From Gimesia chilikensis (GTDB taxonomy: Bacteria > Planctomycetota > Planctomycetia > Planctomycetales > Planctomycetaceae): DNA of 64,000 bases. Location: assembly GCF_007744075.1 (NCBI RefSeq), contig NZ_CP036266.1:6685248-6749247 (forward strand). The letters are read 5' to 3'. Position numbers and translations under genes: made by a program. A model generated the notes under the pieces. The model was not told where the DNA came from. It did no database searches and saw only the letters and a program-made list of their open reading frames with translations. Of this stretch, positions 59,335 through 64,000 are shown one piece after another; the first letter of the stretch is position 1, and each line of letters begins with the position of its first letter.

Positions 59335-62300
59335 ATGAGACAACTTAGTCTTGTATTGCTGACTGCTGTGTTCTTTTGTCTTAGCAACGAATCACATGCT
59401 CAAACGTGGGAACCGCTGACTCGGCAAACGAAGGGGAATGCTCAGCATTCATCCGGTACGGCACAGCAGACCAGGAAAGAAAAACCTCTGGTTGAGGTTG
59501 ATGATATTTTTCGCAGTCCTCGGACCAATCAAGGCATTGCATCACAGACCAGGGACAAGTGGGACAATCGAATCAAACCCGCGCGTTCAAGTGCAAAAAC
59601 ACTAGATCCATTCGGAGCCACACCCACTCTGAAGAGTGAAGTTCCCAAGGCGCATTTTAAAACAACCGATCATGCTCCCAAATCAATCCTGCAAATGAGT
59701 CACACCCAGTCTACCAAAGATAACAAGGCTGAGGGACCCCCGCAGGGAGAGAAAGGGACTGAAGAAGCGCCGGCACAGCAGAATTCCATCCTGCAGGATG
59801 AGTTGACTGTCAACAAGGTCAACGAGATCATCAAAAATCTTGAAAGTTCGGAATCTGTAGACAGCCAGAAAAAGACTGAATATCTCGCCTACTTAAACCA
59901 GGCAATCAAATGGCTTGAAAATGCCAAAGAGTATCAGGCTAAGACAGTTCAGTTTGAAGCCGAGATCAAGCAGGCTCCGGAATTGCTCAAGCAGTTAAAA
60001 GAAAAGCTCGAGACAGAGGTTGAAGTCACCAAGATTGAGCTTAAGGCAGATGCCACACTCGCTCAGCTTGAACAGCAGTTAGGACAAGCCAAAGACGCTT
60101 TAAAAGCGGCTCAGGCCAAACTGGTTCAGGCAGAAAAAGATTTGAATTCGAAGGACCGAACAAATCGCAAAACAGAACTGACTAAATTAAAAGAAGGCAC
60201 TAAAAGTCAGCTGGAGAAAATAACTACCGAATTAACTCCTGCCAGCAGCGAATCATCTTCTGAACAGCAAGCGTATGTGATTGGCATTGAGAATAAGGCC
60301 CGTCAAGCGGCGTTAAAGCAACAGCTTTTAATGATTGATGCCGAGATCAATCGATCTGATGCCTTAGTCGAATTGTTCCCTGTTAAACGTGATCTCGCTA
60401 AACGTGAGGTTTCGCAAGCAGAAAAACTGGTTGAGAAGCACCAGGTTATTGTGAACGACTTCCGTTCTTCTGAATCAAAAAGACAGGCAGCAGAAGCGAG
60501 AACAGCAGCCAGCAATGCCCATCCGGCAGTTCGGGAATATGCAGAAAAAAATGTTCTGCTGGCTGAAAGCCGAACGAAACTGACTAAGAGTATTGAACTC
60601 GTCTCAGGTCCTGCAGGCTATCTTTTGAGCGTTCAGGAAAAGTTGACGAAATTAAAAGAGGACTTCGAGTCAGTCAAACAGAAGATCGAAGTGTATGGGA
60701 TGACCCCAACCATTGGTTTGCTGCTCAGAAACCGTCGAGACCATTTACCCGCCATTGAAATTCATAAACAGAGAATTGTTTTCAGTGAACAGGAAATGCA
60801 AGCTGCACAAGTAGCACTTCTTGAATTAGAAAATGATCGATCACAGTTAGGCGATTATGAAAAGACCATTGAGCAGACACTGGTTGACCTCGATGTCGAC
60901 TCAGACCAGGTGCATCCTCAGCAACTTGAAAAAATTGTCCGGGAACTGATTAAAGATCGCCGTCAATATCTGGACAGCCTGATTCTGGACTATCATACCT
61001 ACCACGACAATCTCAGTAATCTCGAATTAGTGTCGCGCGAATTGATTGAGGAAACAACATCGTATCGAAGTTATATTGACGAACAGATCTTATGGATTCC
61101 CAGTGCAAATCAACTTGGGAAAGCAGAGTTTACCAAAAGCTATGATGCACTAGCATCTTTTTTAAAGCCTCAAAGCTGGTATGACGTCTATAAAAGCACG
61201 ACTCGCAATGCGCAAGATTATCCTGTTGCCAGTTTATTTCTGATACTGACCTGCATCCTGTTAATTGTAAGTCGAAAACGTCTGCAAGGATGGCTGGAAG
61301 AGTCAGGGCAGCGCGTTCAGGATGAAAATCATCTCTCGTTTATCCCCACGTTCCGGGCATTTATCATCACAGTATTCCTGGCCGCAGTAGGGCCGTTGAT
61401 GTTCTGGTGCGTAGGCTGGTGGATGTCACTCAATCAAAACGCCACGGACCTGGTGCTTGGTCTGGCAGATGCATTCACTTCGGTTGCCATATTTTATTTT
61501 GTGATCGAATTATTTCGAATGATTTGTCGCGAAGGTGGTCTGGCAGACAAGCATTTTGGCTGGCCTCAAGCCAGTCTGGCTCCATTATCCCGAAACTTAA
61601 ATCGCTTCAGTTTCTTAGCACTCCCGACATTGTTCATCGTCAGTATGCTGACCCGTCATCATAGTGGAGAGTGGCAGAATTCATTGGGACGTATTTCCTT
61701 TTTAGCCGGCCTGGGAATTCTTGGGTTTTACCTGCACATTTCGTTGAGACCAGGCAAGGGTGCTATTCCTCAAGCATTTGCAAGCTCAGGCAATTTATGG
61801 GGACATCGCTTTCGGTTTGTAACTTATCTATTTGGGGTTGGCTTCACCATCACATTAGCATCACTGCTTTATATGGGATACGTTTACACCGCGAATCAGC
61901 TGTTGCAGCGCATGTGGCTGGTTGTCTGTTTCCTGCTGGCACTGTTGTTGATTCAGGAACTTTTGACGAGACTCTTGCTGGTTGTCTGGAATCGAATGCG
62001 ACAGCAGAAACTTCTCAGACTCAGAATTAAGAAGTCAAAATTAAAATCAGATATGCCTGATAATGTAGCCGTTGATGATTCAGCACATGAACTGGAGAAT
62101 GTTGGCAAACAATTGAGTCAACTGGTGAGAGGGGCAGCGTTTCTGACGTTTCTCTGTTGTAACTGGTTTGTCTGGTCTGATGTCTTACCCGCATTACAGA
62201 TATTCGATCGCGTTGAGCTCTGGAATATTACTGAAATGTCAAATCAGCAGATGCAGACTGCCGATGGCAAAACCATTACTGAGCAGGTCCCGCAGATTGT

Positions 62301-63186
62301 CCCCATTACTTTGGCCGATTTATTTTTGAGCATCATTGCCATACTCGGCACTTATGTTGCGACAAAAACACTCCCGGGCTTATTGGAAATATCTATCCTG
62401 GGGCGATTGCCTATCGATACTGCGATGCGGCATGTCATCATCATGGTAAGTCGTTATATCGTAAGTTTGGCAGGGTTTATTCTGGCCTGCCATTTAGTCG
62501 GAATCAAATGGTCCAGTGTGCAATGGCTGGCTGCAGCGATGACGGTCGGACTTGGCTTTGGATTACAGGAGATCTTCGCGAATCTGGTTTCGGGTTTAAT
62601 CATTCTCTTTGAGCAACCGATTCGAATTGGAGATACAGTGACCGTTAACGGAGTCACCGGCACAGTGACGCGGATGCAAATCCGGGCTACAACCGTTACC
62701 GATTATGATCGTAAAGAATCAATTATCCCCAATAAACGATTCATTACCGAAGACGTAGTCAACTGGACTCTATCTGATCCGATTACGCGTTTTGTGATTC
62801 CTGTTGGCATCTCATACGACTGTGACCCATCGACTGCGAGGGAGCTGTTGTTGAAAGTCGCCAGAAACCATCCACTCGTTTTGAATGAACCTCGCACGTC
62901 TGCACTTTTCAAGGGATTCGGTGACAGCACCCTTGATCTGGAATTGCGTGTTTTCATTGGAAAGAGAGACGACTATTCAATCGTATTGCACGATTTGAAT
63001 GTTGCTATCAAACAGGTATTCCAAGAGGCTGGTATCGAAATTGCATTTCCCCAACAGGATTTGCACATTCGCACATTTACAGATTCCGTTTCTTTTGAAG
63101 CAGCCGAGCAAGGTTCGCAGCATAAGAAAAATGCTGCACCAGACATGACAGCACATAGAGAAGACGGCCTGGCAGATGCGGCATAA
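59335..63186 (+). CDS. Large MscS-family mechanosensitive channel (MscK/MscM type)
   Basis: A 1283-residue channel protein. Signal peptide MRQLSLVLLTAVFFCLSNESHA, then a long periplasmic region (about 30-610) that is mostly coiled coil (KQLKEKLETEVEVTKIELK, QQLGQAKDALKAAQAKLVQ), several membrane helices (about 630-1010) and the C-terminal MscS domain: pore helix AAAMTVGLGFGLQEIFANLV, followed by GLIILFEQPIRIGDTVTVNG, VTRMQIRATTVTDYDRKE and IPNKRFITEDVVNWTLSD. It opens under membrane tension to release solutes on osmotic downshock. The ATG at 59335 is used because CAGG precedes it and it begins a signal peptide; an upstream GTG at 59242 does not. Confidence 0.92.
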   Translation: MRQLSLVLLTAVFFCLSNESHAQTWEPLTRQTKGNAQHSSGTAQQTRKEKPLVEVDDIFRSPRTNQGIASQTRDKWDNRIKPARSSAKTLDPFGATPTLKSEVPKAHFKTTDHAPKSILQMSHTQSTKDNKAEGPPQGEKGTEEAPAQQNSILQDELTVNKVNEIIKNLESSESVDSQKKTEYLAYLNQAIKWLENAKEYQAKTVQFEAEIKQAPELLKQLKEKLETEVEVTKIELKADATLAQLEQQLGQAKDALKAAQAKLVQAEKDLNSKDRTNRKTELTKLKEGTKSQLEKITTELTPASSESSSEQQAYVIGIENKARQAALKQQLLMIDAEINRSDALVELFPVKRDLAKREVSQAEKLVEKHQVIVNDFRSSESKRQAAEARTAASNAHPAVREYAEKNVLLAESRTKLTKSIELVSGPAGYLLSVQEKLTKLKEDFESVKQKIEVYGMTPTIGLLLRNRRDHLPAIEIHKQRIVFSEQEMQAAQVALLELENDRSQLGDYEKTIEQTLVDLDVDSDQVHPQQLEKIVRELIKDRRQYLDSLILDYHTYHDNLSNLELVSRELIEETTSYRSYIDEQILWIPSANQLGKAEFTKSYDALASFLKPQSWYDVYKSTTRNAQDYPVASLFLILTCILLIVSRKRLQGWLEESGQRVQDENHLSFIPTFRAFIITVFLAAVGPLMFWCVGWWMSLNQNATDLVLGLADAFTSVAIFYFVIELFRMICREGGLADKHFGWPQASLAPLSRNLNRFSFLALPTLFIVSMLTRHHSGEWQNSLGRISFLAGLGILGFYLHISLRPGKGAIPQAFASSGNLWGHRFRFVTYLFGVGFTITLASLLYMGYVYTANQLLQRMWLVVCFLLALLLIQELLTRLLLVVWNRMRQQKLLRLRIKKSKLKSDMPDNVAVDDSAHELENVGKQLSQLVRGAAFLTFLCCNWFVWSDVLPALQIFDRVELWNITEMSNQQMQTADGKTITEQVPQIVPITLADLFLSIIAILGTYVATKTLPGLLEISILGRLPIDTAMRHVIIMVSRYIVSLAGFILACHLVGIKWSSVQWLAAAMTVGLGFGLQEIFANLVSGLIILFEQPIRIGDTVTVNGVTGTVTRMQIRATTVTDYDRKESIIPNKRFITEDVVNWTLSDPITRFVIPVGISYDCDPSTARELLLKVARNHPLVLNEPRTSALFKGFGDSTLDLELRVFIGKRDDYSIVLHDLNVAIKQVFQEAGIEIAFPQQDLHIRTFTDSVSFEAAEQGSQHKKNAAPDMTAHREDGLADAA

Positions 63187-64000
63187 TATTGACCTTCCAC
63201 CGCGAATGTCGACAGTCTTATCACTCAATGATTATGTCAATCATGAGTGATAGCAGATTACACTATTCCAGCAATCATCCGTGACAAAAATGACCAAGCC
63301 GGGACATCTGGATTCCCAGATGTCCCAGCTTGTATTTGATGGTGGCCAGTTGCATCTGGCTCACGTGTACGAGAGTAGCTTTGAATCTTTTTGCGGAGCT
63401 ATTTCCGTCAAACCGGTTCTCTGATCAGCATCAATCTAGCACAAAATCAGAATCTTCAATTCCGGATGATCTCCTGGTCCTACGAAAAAAGGGTCAAAAG
63501 CGGTCTTGTACAATAAAAAGCGGAGAGAGGGGGATTCTCTGACCGCTGAATTGTTGCCGGGTTTCCCATGTGTTTGAGACTATAATAATAGACTTATTCT
63601 ATCAAACGTCAAGAACTTTTATCAGGAATTAATTCATTTAAGGCAAAAACGAATGCCACAAAACTGCCACAAATATTATGAGCAACTTGATAGTATAGTA
63701 GAACCACTCTCTCGCCAGCTATGACCGGTTGGCCGTGCGCAGTTCGTTATCTCCAACAGTGAATTCATCCCGAAATCAATTTCCCAATATGGAAGAGTCA
63801 TTTCAGACGGTGATGATTCACTGTGTTTCGTTGCCGAACGGACTGCATTTTTCTCAGGCGTGAGAACTCGCGCAACAATATCAGGATTTCATAATAAACA
63901 GCACAGTCGGTTCATTATTAATTGCTATTTACTTTAGTTGTTTGTTGAATTATGCAGAGTCCCCAGTACTGCAACAATGCAAACATCAAAACAATATCTG
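63187..64000. other. Non-coding right end of the window
   Basis: About 810 bases with stop codons in all frames and an AT-rich second half. A frame of 70 codons at 63330-63542 has no support. Only the hairpin at its start is notable. Confidence 0.5.
63296..63331 (+). terminator. Probable terminator of the MscS gene
   Basis: GGGACATCTGG and CCAGATGTCCC are perfect 11-base arms around a four-base loop, extended by AAGC/GCTT with one mismatch, and followed by TTGTATTTG. It stands about 110 bases after the MscS stop. Confidence 0.55.

Noticed and set aside
63330-63542. A 70-codon plus-strand frame near the right end
   Set aside because: No ribosome site or homology signal; lies in an AT-rich non-coding region.
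63480-63560. Possible tRNA or attachment site around a GC-rich inverted repeat
   Set aside because: No cloverleaf can be folded, and no integrase or element boundary is present.

Overview
The window reads as chromosomal DNA of a marine-type planctomycete, most like Gimesia or a relative. This placement is an inference from gene content: three DUF1559 pseudopilin-like proteins with [12 protein letters not shown] leaders, a PVC-type membrane-bound dehydrogenase with HEAT and cytochrome c domains, several sulfatases, a Tat-exported Gfo/Idh/MocA oxidoreductase, a GYF/EF-hand cluster and a huge MscS-like channel. No rRNA, tRNA, CRISPR array, insertion sequence or prophage was found.

Layout. 1-2.0 kb: a left-truncated unknown gene, a DUF3916-like protein and an exported dienelactone hydrolase, all on the minus strand. 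2.3-7.1 kb: DUF1254/DUF1214 protein, Tat oxidoreductase, sulfatase. 7.2-9.6 kb: an exported catalase-peroxidase (KatG) with a clear terminator and two palindromes upstream. 10.1-13.5 kb: a compact operon of a Cys/His-rich exported peptide, a thioredoxin-like protein without CxxC and a MacB/FtsX-type ABC exporter, closed by a strong terminator. 13.5-20.3 kb (minus): a phosphodiesterase interrupted by an apparently circularly permuted LamG domain, a four-repeat secreted protein, an orphan MafI-like immunity protein, a beta-propeller glycosidase-like protein, and a DUF1559 gene led by a well-formed cobalamin riboswitch. 20.5-25.1 kb: a sulfatase, then an AT-richer accessory stretch with membrane and immunity-like proteins. 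25.2-30.2 kb: a secreted unknown, then a Tat-exported amidohydrolase overlapping the PVC dehydrogenase.

30.3-36.1 kb: two divergent gene pairs. One is a 676-residue protein with a papain-like Cys/His/Asn pattern plus an ATP-grasp ligase; the other is a PIG-L-like protein with an altered HPDDE motif plus a GT4 glycosyltransferase. 36.1-41.4 kb (minus): an ExbB-like / DUF2149 / CobN-like operon whose giant chelatase-like protein has a signal peptide and a C-terminal membrane anchor, the same plan as HmuS-type modules of Bacteroidetes heme loci. 41.7-47.9 kb: a DUF1559 gene, an AraC remnant, then a GYF / DUF1559 / EF-hand operon in which the EF-hand protein carries a 1-kb internal duplication. 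48.3-53.5 kb: a hybrid histidine kinase with an ethylene-receptor-like membrane domain, overlapping an HD-GYP response regulator. 54.1-58.5 kb (minus): a single polypeptide joining TctA, TctC and TctB, followed by a sulfatase without signal peptide. 59.3-63.2 kb: MscS-family channel. The last 0.8 kb shows no gene.

The strongest candidates for new biology are the TctA-TctC-TctB fusion, the anchored CobN/ExbB/DUF2149 module, the B12 riboswitch in front of a pseudopilin-like gene, the ethylene-receptor-like kinase pair and the ATP-grasp/cysteine-peptidase-like/GT cluster. Family assignments rest on reading motifs; no database search was run.
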